Shown piece by piece: positions 26,615 to 35,615 of a stretch of 64,000 nt of DNA (positions are counted from its first letter, which is position 1; every line of letters starts with the position of its first letter). The position numbers were made by a program, and so were the translations under genes. The DNA is from Sphaerisporangium siamense (lineage in GTDB: Bacteria > Actinomycetota > Actinomycetes > Streptosporangiales > Streptosporangiaceae), in the NCBI RefSeq assembly GCF_014205275.1, contig NZ_JACHND010000001.1, forward strand, positions 806,001 to 870,000, read 5' to 3'. The notes under the pieces were generated by a model. It was not told where the DNA came from. It did not search any database and saw only the letters and a program-made list of their open reading frames with translations.

Positions 26615-27984
26615 TGTCGAGATTTCGGGCCACTTTGGGACTCGATCTTCACGTCGAGATCGACCCGGCGGCCGGCCGCCGCAGCGGGCTCGAACACGCG
26701 CTGCGCGCCGCGATCCGCGAAGGGCGGCTCGCCCCGCGCACCCGCCTGCCGTCCACCCGGGCCCTGGCCGCCGAGGCCGGGCTGTCGCGCAACACGGTCA
26801 GCGCCGCCTACGACCAGCTCATCGCCGAGGGGTACCTCACCGCGCGCCGGGGCTCCGGCACCTCGGTCGCCGACGTCGGCACGCGCGCTCCCGATGCGCC
26901 GGGCCGGGCCGGCGCGGCGGCCGTGCCCGCGCACGACCTGCGGCCGGGGCGGCCGGACGTGACGACGTTCCCCGCCGCGGCGTGGATACGGGCCACGCGC
27001 CGGGTGCTGAACCGCGTCTCCCCCTCGGCCTACGGCTACGGCGACCCGCGCGGCGCGCCCGAGCTGCGCGCCGCCCTGGCCGACTACCTCGGCCGCACCC
27101 GGGGCGTGCAGGCCACGTCCGAGCGGATCGTCGTCACCGCGGGCGCGGTCCAGGCGCTCGCGCTGCTGGCGCGGGTGCTCGGCACGGCGGTCGCGATGGA
27201 GGACCCCGGGCTGCCGTTCCACCGCGAGGTCGTGCGCAGGGCCGGGGCCCGGGTGCTGCCGCTGCCGGTGGACGCCCGCGGGGCGCGCACCGACCTGATC
27301 GGCACGGAGGCGGGCGCGGTCGTCGTCACGCCCGCCCACCAGTACCCCACGGGCGTCACGCTGCACCCGGCGCGGCGGCACGCGCTCGTGGAGTGGGCGC
27401 GCGGCGGCGGGCTGGTGATCGAGGACGACTACGACGGCGAGTTCCGCTACGACCGTCAGCCGGTCGGCGCCCTGCAGGGCATGGCGCCCGATCACGTCGC
27501 CTACCTCGGCACCGCGTCCAAGACCCTGGCCCCCGGGCTGCGCCTCGCCTGGCTGGTGCTGCCGCCGCACCTGGTCGGGCCGGTCGTGGAGGCCAAGCTC
27601 CACGCCGACCACCACACCGAGACGCTCGGCCAGCTCGTCCTCGCCGACCTGGTGACCGGGCACGTCTATGACCGGCACGTCCGCGCCTGCCGGCTGCGCT
27701 ACCGCCGCCGCCGCGACCTGCTCGTGGCGCGCCTGGGGCCCTCCGCCGTCCACGGGGTGGCGGCCGGGCTGCACGCGCTGATCATCCCGGGACACGAGGA
27801 CGAGGACGAGACGCTGGCCCGGTGCGCGGCGCACGGCGTGGCCGTCGAAGCGCTCGGCCCGCACTGGCATGACGCCGCTCCGCGCGAGGGCCGCCCGCAC
27901 GGCGTCATCGCCGGGTACGGCACCCCGCCCGAGCACGCCTACCCGGCCGCTCTGGACGCGCTCGCCGCCGCCCTGCGCCCGTGA
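26614..27984 (+). CDS. MocR/PdxR-family GntR regulator with aminotransferase domain
   Basis: A 456-residue fusion. An N-terminal GntR winged helix (about residues 20-90, with TRLPSTRALAAEAGLSRNTV) precedes a fold-type I aminotransferase-like domain. The PLP lysine is kept in GTASKTLAPGLRLAW, and the DYDGEFRYDRQP segment is typical of MocR. These proteins use PLP or an aminated ligand as effector. Its divergent neighbour, the AhpD-like gene, is the likely target. GTG 26614 lacks a ribosome site and looks leaderless. Confidence 0.85.
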   Translation: MSRFRATLGLDLHVEIDPAAGRRSGLEHALRAAIREGRLAPRTRLPSTRALAAEAGLSRNTVSAAYDQLIAEGYLTARRGSGTSVADVGTRAPDAPGRAGAAAVPAHDLRPGRPDVTTFPAAAWIRATRRVLNRVSPSAYGYGDPRGAPELRAALADYLGRTRGVQATSERIVVTAGAVQALALLARVLGTAVAMEDPGLPFHREVVRRAGARVLPLPVDARGARTDLIGTEAGAVVVTPAHQYPTGVTLHPARRHALVEWARGGGLVIEDDYDGEFRYDRQPVGALQGMAPDHVAYLGTASKTLAPGLRLAWLVLPPHLVGPVVEAKLHADHHTETLGQLVLADLVTGHVYDRHVRACRLRYRRRRDLLVARLGPSAVHGVAAGLHALIIPGHEDEDETLARCAAHGVAVEALGPHWHDAAPREGRPHGVIAGYGTPPEHAYPAALDALAAALRP

Positions 27985-28063
27985 GACGCCCGCCGTGGAC
28001 GATCTACGGCCGTGCGCCGTGCTCCCGGACGCCACGGCCGCGCGCCGTGCCGTGGACGTGGGA

Positions 28064-28097
28064 CGCTCCGGGACCCCGCGACCTGGGCCCCGGAGCG
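28064..28097. terminator. Terminator between convergent mocR and flotillin genes
   Basis: CGCTCCGGGACCC (28064-28076) pairs with GGGCCCCGGAGCG (28085-28097) apart from one A-C mismatch; the loop is eight bases. It lies between the stops at 27984 and 28111 and can serve both genes. Confidence 0.7.
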
Positions 28098-28110
28098 CGT
28101 TCCCCGCGGG

Positions 28111-29613
28111 TCAGCCGACGTCGAGCTTCTGCGGCGCCGAGGGCTCGGCGCCGTTCACGTTGCCGTTCACGTTCGGCGGGGTGGCCCCCGACAGCAGGGA
28201 GCGGGCCAGGCCGAGGCCCGTGCCGCCGAGCGTCAGCGCCTTGGCCAGCATCTCCTCGATGCCCTGCGCGCCGTTGAGCACCACCATGTGGTCGACGTTC
28301 CCGAACGCCTTGGACCCGGCCTCGACGATCGCGGGCCAGTTCTCGGCGAGCTGCTGGGCGATGACGGCCTCCTGGTTCTCGGAGAGGGCCTGTGAGCGGG
28401 CCCGGATCGCCTCCGCCTCGGCGAGACCCTTGGCCTTCGCCGCCTCGGCCTCGGCGAGACCCCTCGCCTTGGCGGCCTCGGCCTCCGCCAGACCGCGGGC
28501 CTGGGCCGCCGCGGCCTCGCCCTCACCGGTGGCACGGGAGGCCGCGCCCGCCGCCTCTGCGCGCAGCCGGACCGACTCGGCGTCGGCGGCGGCGGCCTGC
28601 TTGACCTGGGACGCCTGCGCGGCGGCGCGCAGCTCGGTCTCCTTGGCGTCGGCCTCGGCCTGGGCGATGCGCGCGTCGCGCTCGGCCTGCGACAGCGTCA
28701 CCGTCTCGTACGCCTTGGCGTCGGCGGGCTTGCGGACCTGCGACTGCAGCCGCTGCTCGGAGAGCTGGGCCTCCAGCTCGGCGGCGCGGGTCTCCTGGAC
28801 GACGACCTCCTGGCGCGCGGTGGCCTCCGACAGCGGCCCTGCCTGGCGGGCCTTGGCGGCGGCCTGGTCGACCTCGGCCTGGTAGCCGGCCTGCTGGATC
28901 TGCGACTCGCGGACGGCGGCGGCCTTCTTGGCGGCGGCGACCTGCTCGGCCTCGGTGGCCTCCTGGTCGCGCTGGGCCTCGGCGATGCGGGCGGCGGCGG
29001 CGACCTTGGCGGCGTGCGGCTTGCCCAGGTTGAGGATGTAGCCGGTCTCGTCGTCGATCTCCTGGATCTGGAGGGAGTCGACGACCAGGCCGAGCTTGCT
29101 CATCTCGTCGGCGGCGCTGCTGCGGGTCTCACCGGTGAGGCGCTCGCGGTTGAGGATGAGGTCCTCGACGGTGAGGTTGCCGATGATCGAGCGCAGGTGG
29201 CCGGTGAACAGCTCGTGGATCGCGCCGTTCATGCTGTCCTGCTGGTCGAGGAAGCGGCGCGCGGCGTTGGCGATCGAGGTGAAGTCGTCGCCGACCTTGT
29301 AGATGATGACGCCGCGCACCTGCACCGGGATGCCCTGCTGGGTGACGCAGCTGACCTGCAGGTTGGTGGCGCGGCTGTCCAGCCGGAGCCGCCGCGCGGT
29401 CTGGAATCCCGGCAGGACGGCGGTGCCCTTGCCCGTGATGATCTTGAAGCCGAGGCTCTCGGCCAGCTCGTTCCTGGAACGGGCGCCGAGACCCGAGATG
29501 ATCAGCGCCTCGTTGGGCTCGGCCACCCTCCAGACGGCCTTGAACAGCAGGACGACGACGAAGAACAGAACCAGGATTCCGCCGGCCCAGACGGCCAGCT
29601 CCGTGGTGGTCAA
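28111..29613 (-). CDS. Flotillin-like SPFH domain protein
   Basis: A 500-residue membrane scaffold protein. A single N-terminal helix (about residues 7-28) precedes the SPFH domain (about 30-190) and a long Ala/Glu-rich coiled coil. In the coiled coil GLAEAEAAKA-type units repeat in tandem near residues 390-425. Flotillins organise membrane microdomains and fluidity. The start is TTG 29613, fixed by GGAGG five bases upstream; no ATG or GTG fits better. An NfeD-like partner lies 30 bases upstream in the same operon, the usual pairing. Confidence 0.88.
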   Translation of the reverse strand: MTTTELAVWAGGILVLFFVVVLLFKAVWRVAEPNEALIISGLGARSRNELAESLGFKIITGKGTAVLPGFQTARRLRLDSRATNLQVSCVTQQGIPVQVRGVIIYKVGDDFTSIANAARRFLDQQDSMNGAIHELFTGHLRSIIGNLTVEDLILNRERLTGETRSSAADEMSKLGLVVDSLQIQEIDDETGYILNLGKPHAAKVAAAARIAEAQRDQEATEAEQVAAAKKAAAVRESQIQQAGYQAEVDQAAAKARQAGPLSEATARQEVVVQETRAAELEAQLSEQRLQSQVRKPADAKAYETVTLSQAERDARIAQAEADAKETELRAAAQASQVKQAAAADAESVRLRAEAAGAASRATGEGEAAAAQARGLAEAEAAKARGLAEAEAAKAKGLAEAEAIRARSQALSENQEAVIAQQLAENWPAIVEAGSKAFGNVDHMVVLNGAQGIEEMLAKALTLGGTGLGLARSLLSGATPPNVNGNVNGAEPSAPQKLDVG

Positions 29614-29643
29614 TGAGACCTCCGAGATGAGGGGGGAGAGAAG

Positions 29644-29844
29644 TCAGACGATCGCGCGAGCCACGTAGACCGTGCGTGGCGGCGAATATTCGACGACGAC
29701 GATGATCGTCCCCACCGGGATCTCCTCGCCGGGAACCGATGGGTGCGCGTAGAAAGCCTCAACGCCCCCGCGTATCGGCACGAGAACCTCGCCCACGAGC
29801 CCCGGCCCGATCTTGCCGGTCACCCTGCCTTGTTTCCCGACCAC
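29644..29844 (-). CDS. Short NfeD-like OB-fold protein
   Basis: A 66-residue protein that matches only the C-terminal OB-like domain of NfeD (GKQGRVTGKIGPGLVGEVLV, then GTIIVVVEYSPPRTVYVARA). No membrane helix is present, unlike full NfeD/YuaF. It is the first gene of the flotillin operon, and NfeD proteins bind flotillins, so it is probably a soluble flotillin partner. GTG 29844 follows a GCAGGG ribosome site. Confidence 0.7.
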   Translation of the reverse strand: MVGKQGRVTGKIGPGLVGEVLVPIRGGVEAFYAHPSVPGEEIPVGTIIVVVEYSPPRTVYVARAIV

Positions 29845-30252
29845 CCCTGCACCCCGTCGCCTGCTATAGGCCGCGAACGCGAACGTTACCCCGTTTGCCC
29901 CGTCACATCAGCAGCCGACGAAGACTTGTTATCGTTCGTCGTCACGTCTCTGATGTCCACACGCTTCGCCATCATCCCGGCCAACGACCGGACCGCGCAC
30001 CGCGTTCCCCACATCCCGCCCGAATCCCAACGAACCATCGGCCCGGGGAACCGGGGGCCGCGCGGGGCTCCGGGCGTACGGCCCCGCCGCGCCGGGATGG
30101 CATGGGCGATCCCCCGTCGGCGCGCGAAGTCAATCGGTCGGCGCCGGATGCGAATGACTCCCCCGCGCCTCCCGTCCCAGCATTTATCTCGGGACGCCGG
30201 CCGCGAAAAGCGCGGCGAAACGGCGAAAGCCCATCAATGACGGGAGAGAGAA
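29845..30252. other. Non-coding divergent promoter region
   Basis: This 408-base region separates the leftward flotillin operon from the rightward exported protein. A frame from 29953 is open for about 95 codons, but it has no ribosome site and no domain, and its composition is not gene-like. I see no convincing gene; it should hold the two divergent promoters. Confidence 0.5.
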
Positions 30253-30717
30253 ATGCGCGCATCAGTGAAGGCGGCGATCGCCGTCGCGGCGACGGCCCTG
30301 GGCGTGACGATGCTGACCACTTTGGCACCGGCCGCGTCCGCCGCGCCGGCCGGGAATGCCGGCCCCGTGGCGGCGCCCACGTTCACGCCGAAAGGGGACT
30401 GGGCCGGCGACCGGGTGACCGAGAACGCCGCGCCGCTCAACGAGACACCGCTTCCGGTCGCCTGCTGGAACGAGACGGCCCGCTGGTGGTGCGTCAACGC
30501 CTACGGGGCGCCGGTCTACCTTCCGGGGACCGCCTACCCGACCGCCTCCTTGACCACCACCAAGACGGCGTTCGTCTGCCGGGTGGAGGGAAGCAGGAAC
30601 AACACCGGCCGCCACCCGTACCGCTGGGAATGGACCCAGGCGAGCAACGGCCTGTGGGGATGGGTGCGGGACGGCGACATCGCCAGCGAGACCGACACAC
30701 TGCCCGTCTGCCGGTGA
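30253..30717 (+). CDS. Small exported SH3-like protein, unknown function
   Basis: A 154-residue protein with a signal peptide ending near ASA-APAG (about residue 35). The mature domain has four Cys (VACWNETARWWCVNAYG, FVCRVEGSRN, LPVCR) and many aromatic residues (YRWEWTQASNGLWGWVRDGD), which look like a bacterial SH3 or similar cell-wall or peptide-binding fold. ATG 30253 has GGAGAGAG as ribosome site. It is monocistronic, with a terminator 64 bases after the stop. Confidence 0.72.
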   Translation: MRASVKAAIAVAATALGVTMLTTLAPAASAAPAGNAGPVAAPTFTPKGDWAGDRVTENAAPLNETPLPVACWNETARWWCVNAYGAPVYLPGTAYPTASLTTTKTAFVCRVEGSRNNTGRHPYRWEWTQASNGLWGWVRDGDIASETDTLPVCR

Positions 30718-30780
30718 GAACGACGTCCCGGCGCGCGCCCGCCCGTCGAGGGCACGGACGGACCCGCCGGCGACGATCCG

Positions 30781-30813
30781 CCGGGCGGCGCCCCTGACGG
30801 GGGTGCCGCCCGG
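30781..30813 (+). terminator. Terminator after the exported SH3-like protein
   Basis: CCGGGCGGCGCCCC (30781-30794) pairs with GGGGTGCCGCCCGG (30800-30813) using one G-U pair; the loop is TGACG. Confidence 0.8.
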
Positions 30814-31000
30814 CGCGACCCGGTGAACCCCGCTTGAATAACGCGAGACGAAAGGATTCGGATTCGGCGCGCGCCGCCCGCCACGGCCGGGCGTCGGTTA
30901 TCGTGAAATCACCCCCGGCCATGAAAGGGATTCTCTTTCCGGCGACCCGATAACTCGGGCGACTCGCGCCGGAACATGATGACCGAAAGGGGGGCTCACG

Positions 31001-31984
31001 GTGCGCACATTACTGACCACGTACGACGTTCCGGTCGCCGACCGGGTCGATTCCTTCCGCGCGGCGATCCTGAGCGAATCGGCGCCCGCGGAGTTGTACA
31101 CGGAAAACGACAGCGATTTCTGGGGGCGCATCGACCGTGGTTCCCTGGGCTCGCTCCTCTTGACGCGAATCAACAGCGGGGGCGCGGAAGGCCGCCGGGG
31201 ACTGCGCCGCGACGCGCGGCTGATCCGCCGCGCCGATCCTTCCCATTACCAGTTCCTGTTCCTCCAGCAGGGGGTCACATCGCTGTCGCACAACGGCCGC
31301 GACGTGCGGCTCTTCCCCGGCGACATGACGCTGATCGACACCTCTCGCCCGTACGACGGCTGGCACGAGGCGGGCGCCGGCCGATATCTGGGCGTCCAGT
31401 TCCCGCGGGACCTGCTCCCCGCGCCGAAGGCCGCCGACCGGCTCGTCGGAGGGCGGCTGCGCGGGCAGACCGGCATGGGGGCGCTCGTGTTCACCTTCGC
31501 GACCCGGGCGGCCCGGGAGGTGGACCGCTACAGCCCGGCCGACACCGCCCGCGTCACCACCACGCTGCTCGACCTGCTCGGCGGCCTCATCTCGCACGAG
31601 CTGGAGGCCGGCGACGTCCTGCCCGGCGGGCCCCACCGGCGGGTCCTCTTCCAGACGATCCAGGCGTACATCGTGCGGCACCTGGGCGACCAGAACCTGA
31701 CGCCGGCCGCGATCGCGCGGGCGCACCACATCTCCACGCGGACGTTGCACCGGCTGTTCGAGGGCCACGGCCAGGGCGTCGCGGCGTGGATCCGCGCGCT
31801 GCGCCTGGAGCACTGCCGCCGCGATCTGGCGAACAGCGCCCACGACGGCCGTCCCATCCACGCCGTCGCCGCCCGCTGGGGTTTCCACGCGCCCGCCCAC
31901 TTCACCCGGGCCTTCCGCGGCGCCTTCGGCGTGAGCCCCCTGGAGTTCCGCCGCGAGGTCGCCGCGTCGGCGCCGTCCCCATGA
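31001..31984 (+). CDS. AraC-family transcriptional regulator
   Basis: A 327-residue regulator. Residues about 10-190 match the AraC-binding-like sensor domain (FWGRIDRGSLGSLLLTRINS, LFPGDMTLIDTSRPYDGWHE). The C-terminal 100 residues hold two helix-turn-helix motifs (LTPAAIARAHHISTRTLHRL and AVAARWGFHAPAHFTRAFRG). GTG 31001 has a GGGGGG ribosome site. The flavoprotein gene 105 bases downstream in the same direction may be its target. The inducer is unknown. Confidence 0.88.
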   Translation: MRTLLTTYDVPVADRVDSFRAAILSESAPAELYTENDSDFWGRIDRGSLGSLLLTRINSGGAEGRRGLRRDARLIRRADPSHYQFLFLQQGVTSLSHNGRDVRLFPGDMTLIDTSRPYDGWHEAGAGRYLGVQFPRDLLPAPKAADRLVGGRLRGQTGMGALVFTFATRAAREVDRYSPADTARVTTTLLDLLGGLISHELEAGDVLPGGPHRRVLFQTIQAYIVRHLGDQNLTPAAIARAHHISTRTLHRLFEGHGQGVAAWIRALRLEHCRRDLANSAHDGRPIHAVAARWGFHAPAHFTRAFRGAFGVSPLEFRREVAASAPSP

Positions 31985-32088
31985 GCCCGCCGCCGCCCCG
32001 GCCAGCGGGCCGCCAATAAGGGCAAAAGATTCGGCCCGAGCTGCGCGACACGGCCCAGCCCGATTTCCCCGCGGGTGATGATCGCGGA

Positions 32089-34206
32089 ATGATGGCTCAT
32101 TTCCCGCGTGACGTGCCCGGAAGGCGGGCCCGTGACCCCGTCCCCGGGGACGACGCCGGCGAACACGGGGCCGCGCGCCCGGACGACCGCCCGCCCGAAC
32201 CTGGGCGCCTCGGCATGGACCGGCGGATCAGCAGGCGTCACTTCATCGACGGCGTGGCGGTGGCCGCCGCCGGGGCGGCCCTCGGACCCCGGCACGCCGT
32301 CCCCCCGGCCACCGGCCAGGCCGCCACGCCCGACCGCGCCGCGTCATCCGGGCGCGCCGTCCCGCACGCCGTCCCCCACGCCGGACACGTCCCCTCCGCC
32401 CGGCACGCCGCGAGCCGGGCGCGGCGGCCGTCCCGCGCCAGGAACCTCCAAGGGGACACCCCTGACGCGGTGGGCGTGCCGCACGCGCTGCGCGATGGCA
32501 GGTTCTGGGAGCGGGTGGGCGCGCCGCGCACCACCGGGGAGACCTACGACCTGGTGGTCGTCGGCGCGGGGATCAGCGGCGTCACCGCCGCCTACGCCTG
32601 GGCCGAGCGCCACCCCGGGGCCCGCGTCCTGGTCCTGGACAACTACGACGACATCGGCGGCCACGCGCGCCGCAACGAGTTCCGCCCCGCCGGGCGGCCG
32701 GGTCCGCTGGTCGGGCACGGCGGCGCCCGCTCGCTGTACGCGCCGTCGGCGTGGTCGGCCGAGGGCAGGGGGCTGCTCGCCTCGCTCGGCGTCGAGGTCC
32801 GCGGGCGGCGGCCCGACCTCTACCGGTCGCTCGGCATGCGCGAGGGCGTCTTCTGCGACCGGGAGAGCTTCTCCGCCGACCGGCTCGTGGTGCCGGACGG
32901 TCCGGCGCGGCGGTGGGCGGCGGAGCTGCCCGTCGCCGCGCCGGCGCGCGAGGACCTGGTCCGGCTGTTCGAGAACCCTCCCGACTGGTTCCCCGGCCTC
33001 ACCGACGCGCGCAAGAAGGAGATGCTCGCCGGGCTCACCTACGCGGGGTTCCTGCGCGAGGTGTGCCGGGCCCACCCCGACGTCATCGCCTTCTGCCGGA
33101 CGATGCCCAGCGCCGCCTGGGGGTACGGCGCCGACGCGCTCGGCGCGCTGGACGCCTGGGCGGAGTCGGGGCCGTACGCCTATCCCGGATTCGCGGGCCT
33201 GCGCCTGGACCGGTCGCGGCCCTCGCCGTACAACGCGGCGCGGGTGGCCAGGCGGTGGGCGGCCGAGGACGGCGACGTGCCGTGCTTTCCCGAGGGCAAC
33301 CAGGCGCTGGTGCGGATGATGGTCGCGCGGCTGGTGCCCGGGTTCGCCGGGTCCGCCGCCGCCGAGGACGTCACGACCACGTGGTTCGACTACGGCGCGC
33401 TGGACCGGCCCGCCAACCGGGTGCGGATCCGCCTGTCCAGCCCGGTGGTGCTCGTGCGCAACGACGGGCCCGCGGAGACGGCGTCGTCCGCGACCGTGGG
33501 CTACTACGACGGCGGGCGGGTGCGGACGGTGCGGGCGGGCGCGGTGGTCATGGCGTGCTGGAACATGGTCATCCCCTACCTGCTGGAGGACCTGCCCGCC
33601 GAGCAGAAGCAGGCGATGCGGCAGGCGGTGAAGATGCCCCTGGTCCACGCGACGGCGCAGCTCCGCGGCTGGCGCGCGTTCCGCGAGGCGGGCGTCCACC
33701 GGGTGCGGTTCACGGGGGCGTACTGGGTGACCGCCGAGCTGGCGCCCCCGGTCAGCGCCGGGTCGTACCGATGTCCGAGCCACCCGGACGAGCCGATCGC
33801 CGTCCACCTGCTGCACACCCCGGCGCGGCGGGGGCTCGCGCCGCGGGAGGCGGCGGTCGCGGGCCGGCGCGAGCTGCTCCGCACGCCGTACGCGCCGCTG
33901 GAGTTCGGCGTCAGGGAACAGCTCACGCGGCTTCTCGGGCCGTTCGGGTTCGACCCGGCGCGGGACATCGAGGGGCTGACGATCAACCGCTGGGGCCACG
34001 GGTACGCCCCCGAGTACGTGCGCCCGTGGGACGCCTTCCATCCGGGCGGGCCGTTCCCCGCCGAGCTCGCGCGGCGCCGGTTCGGGCGCGTCGCGATCGC
34101 CAACTCCGACTCGGTTCCCGGGGCGGACGTCGACTCGGCCGTCCGGGCGGCCTACCGCGCGGTGGGTGAGCTGGCGCCGCTCAGCGAGCCCCCCGGGGCC
34201 GCCTGA
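32089..34206 (+). CDS. Tat-exported FAD-dependent amine oxidase (spermidine dehydrogenase-like)
   Basis: A flavoprotein of up to 705 residues. A twin-arginine signal (ISRRHFIDGVAVAAAGAALG) lies about 45 residues after the longest start, ATG 32089. The dinucleotide-binding motif is VVVGAGISGVTAAYAWAE, followed by LDNYDDIGGHARRNEF, as in bacterial spermidine-dehydrogenase-like proteins. ATG 32215 would place the Tat motif at the N-terminus, but the LGMDR that precedes it is, as I recall, part of the conserved leader in this family, so an upstream start (32089, 32092 or GTG 32113) is kept. It probably oxidises a polyamine or similar substrate outside the membrane. Its end overlaps the convergent acyltransferase by 26 bases. 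Confidence 0.75.
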   Translation: MMAHFPRDVPGRRARDPVPGDDAGEHGAARPDDRPPEPGRLGMDRRISRRHFIDGVAVAAAGAALGPRHAVPPATGQAATPDRAASSGRAVPHAVPHAGHVPSARHAASRARRPSRARNLQGDTPDAVGVPHALRDGRFWERVGAPRTTGETYDLVVVGAGISGVTAAYAWAERHPGARVLVLDNYDDIGGHARRNEFRPAGRPGPLVGHGGARSLYAPSAWSAEGRGLLASLGVEVRGRRPDLYRSLGMREGVFCDRESFSADRLVVPDGPARRWAAELPVAAPAREDLVRLFENPPDWFPGLTDARKKEMLAGLTYAGFLREVCRAHPDVIAFCRTMPSAAWGYGADALGALDAWAESGPYAYPGFAGLRLDRSRPSPYNAARVARRWAAEDGDVPCFPEGNQALVRMMVARLVPGFAGSAAAEDVTTTWFDYGALDRPANRVRIRLSSPVVLVRNDGPAETASSATVGYYDGGRVRTVRAGAVVMACWNMVIPYLLEDLPAEQKQAMRQAVKMPLVHATAQLRGWRAFREAGVHRVRFTGAYWVTAELAPPVSAGSYRCPSHPDEPIAVHLLHTPARRGLAPREAAVAGRRELLRTPYAPLEFGVREQLTRLLGPFGFDPARDIEGLTINRWGHGYAPEYVRPWDAFHPGGPFPAELARRRFGRVAIANSDSVPGADVDSAVRAAYRAVGELAPLSEPPGAA

Positions 34207-35311
34207 TCAGCGTGAACGCCCACGAGGTGTCGGGTTCGACGGCCCAGCGGAACAGCCGCCGTACCGGCGGCGTGCAGAGCACGGTCGCGAGGACCACGCC
34301 GAGCAGCGACATCAGCGTTACGCCCAGCGGGGTGGCGAGCTCACGGCCGAAGGGTTCGAAGATCTTCACCACGAAGCCGTGCAGCAGGTAGGCGTACATG
34401 GTCGCCATGCCGAGGCCGGAGTACCAGGTGCGGCGGGAGGGCGTCACGGCGACGAAGGCGGCCACCAGCACGGCCCCGGCGGCCAGCATGCCGAGGCGGA
34501 TCAGGCTGCCGGCGAGGTCGCCCACGCCGATCTTCGCGTTGCTGTGCCGCCAGCGGATCCACTCGGTCGCGATGTCGGTGTGGAAGGCGAGCGCGGCGGC
34601 CAGGCCGGCGACGAGGGCCGCCGCGCCGGCGACACGCAGCCACGGCCGCTTGAGGAGTTCGAAGTGCTCGGGGCGCAGCAGCAGGCCGAGGACGTAGAAC
34701 GGCAGCAGGCCGAGCGTGCGGTTCATCGACAGCTCGTCGGGCAGGTCGCTCATGCCGGATATCAGCGACAGGCCGACCGCGACGGCGAGCGGCCACCGGA
34801 GCTGCTGCCAGACCGGGGTGGACAGCCGCCACATGAACAGCGACATGAGGAACCACGTCAGGTAGTACGGGTCCAGCAGGCTGATGTCGAGCTTGCCGTA
34901 CAGCACCAGGCGCGGCAGCGAGTACGCCAGCTCGAAGATCACGTACGGCATGGCGAGCCCGCTGATCAGCTTCCTGGCCTTGCCCGGCGAGAAGGTGAAG
35001 TTCCGCGACAGATAGCCGCTCAGCGTGATGAACAGCGGCATGTGGAACGTGTAGACGTAGAAGTACGCGGCGTGCGCGAACGGGACGTCCCGCAGCCCCT
35101 CGATGAGGTGTCCAGACACCACCATGATGATCGCCAGGAACTTGGCGTTGTCCAGGTACGGATCCCGTTCCGTAGACCTCGGCTTGGCCGCCCGTGCGCC
35201 GACGGCCCCGTCCCTCGGGTGCGGAGCCGCTTGGACGGCGGCGGTCTCGTAGGAGGCGGGGGTGTCGAAACCGGGAATGAAGGACGGATCCGGGCGGGAG
35301 GCGGCGGTCAC
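34181..35311 (-). CDS. Membrane acyltransferase (acyltransferase 3 / NolL group)
   Basis: A 376-residue polytopic protein with about ten membrane segments. After a 50-residue polar tail, it carries DPYLDNAKFLAIIMVVSGHL, the first-helix motif of acyltransferase-3/NolL O-acetylases with the key His, then FHMPLFITLSGYLSRNF. These proteins transfer acetyl or acyl groups to sugars of surface glycans or to small metabolites. GTG 35311 is the start; it overlaps the stop of a doubtful 59-codon frame. No sugar gene is adjacent, so the acceptor is unknown. Confidence 0.83.
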   Translation of the reverse strand: MTAASRPDPSFIPGFDTPASYETAAVQAAPHPRDGAVGARAAKPRSTERDPYLDNAKFLAIIMVVSGHLIEGLRDVPFAHAAYFYVYTFHMPLFITLSGYLSRNFTFSPGKARKLISGLAMPYVIFELAYSLPRLVLYGKLDISLLDPYYLTWFLMSLFMWRLSTPVWQQLRWPLAVAVGLSLISGMSDLPDELSMNRTLGLLPFYVLGLLLRPEHFELLKRPWLRVAGAAALVAGLAAALAFHTDIATEWIRWRHSNAKIGVGDLAGSLIRLGMLAAGAVLVAAFVAVTPSRRTWYSGLGMATMYAYLLHGFVVKIFEPFGRELATPLGVTLMSLLGVVLATVLCTPPVRRLFRWAVEPDTSWAFTLIRRPRGAR

Positions 35312-35615
35312 ATCCCCCGGACCCTAGCCACGTCCCCTGGGAACCGGGGGAACGCCGGATGGCCTCCAGACGAACACCACCCGGCCGTGACCTGAAGCAC
35401 GGCTGTCCGGAGGCGCTCCCGTCCCACCCCCAGCTCCATTCCGGAATTCACGCGGCAAATCACGGCGAAGGATGAGATGAACGACATGCAGGACGCCCTT
35501 CCGCCACGTTCCCGCGTGTTTCGGTGAATCGCCGGCCGCGCCTCGCCGCGCATATCGGCGCGGGGGAAAGACCCCCCGGCCGATCCGCCGTCCGCGCGCC
35601 GCCGATATGGAGGGC
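35312..35615. other. Intergenic region without a supported gene
   Basis: A leftward frame from ATG 35487 to 35308 (59 residues) has a fair ribosome site and ends in GTGA overlapping the acyltransferase start. About a fifth of its third codon positions are A or T, and it resembles nothing known. Otherwise only spacer and the acyltransferase promoter are expected here. Confidence 0.45.

Noticed and set aside
35308-35487. Small 59-codon gene coupled to the acyltransferase
   Set aside because: A fair ribosome site and a GTGA overlap exist, but third-position GC is clearly lower than in real genes here and no similarity is seen.
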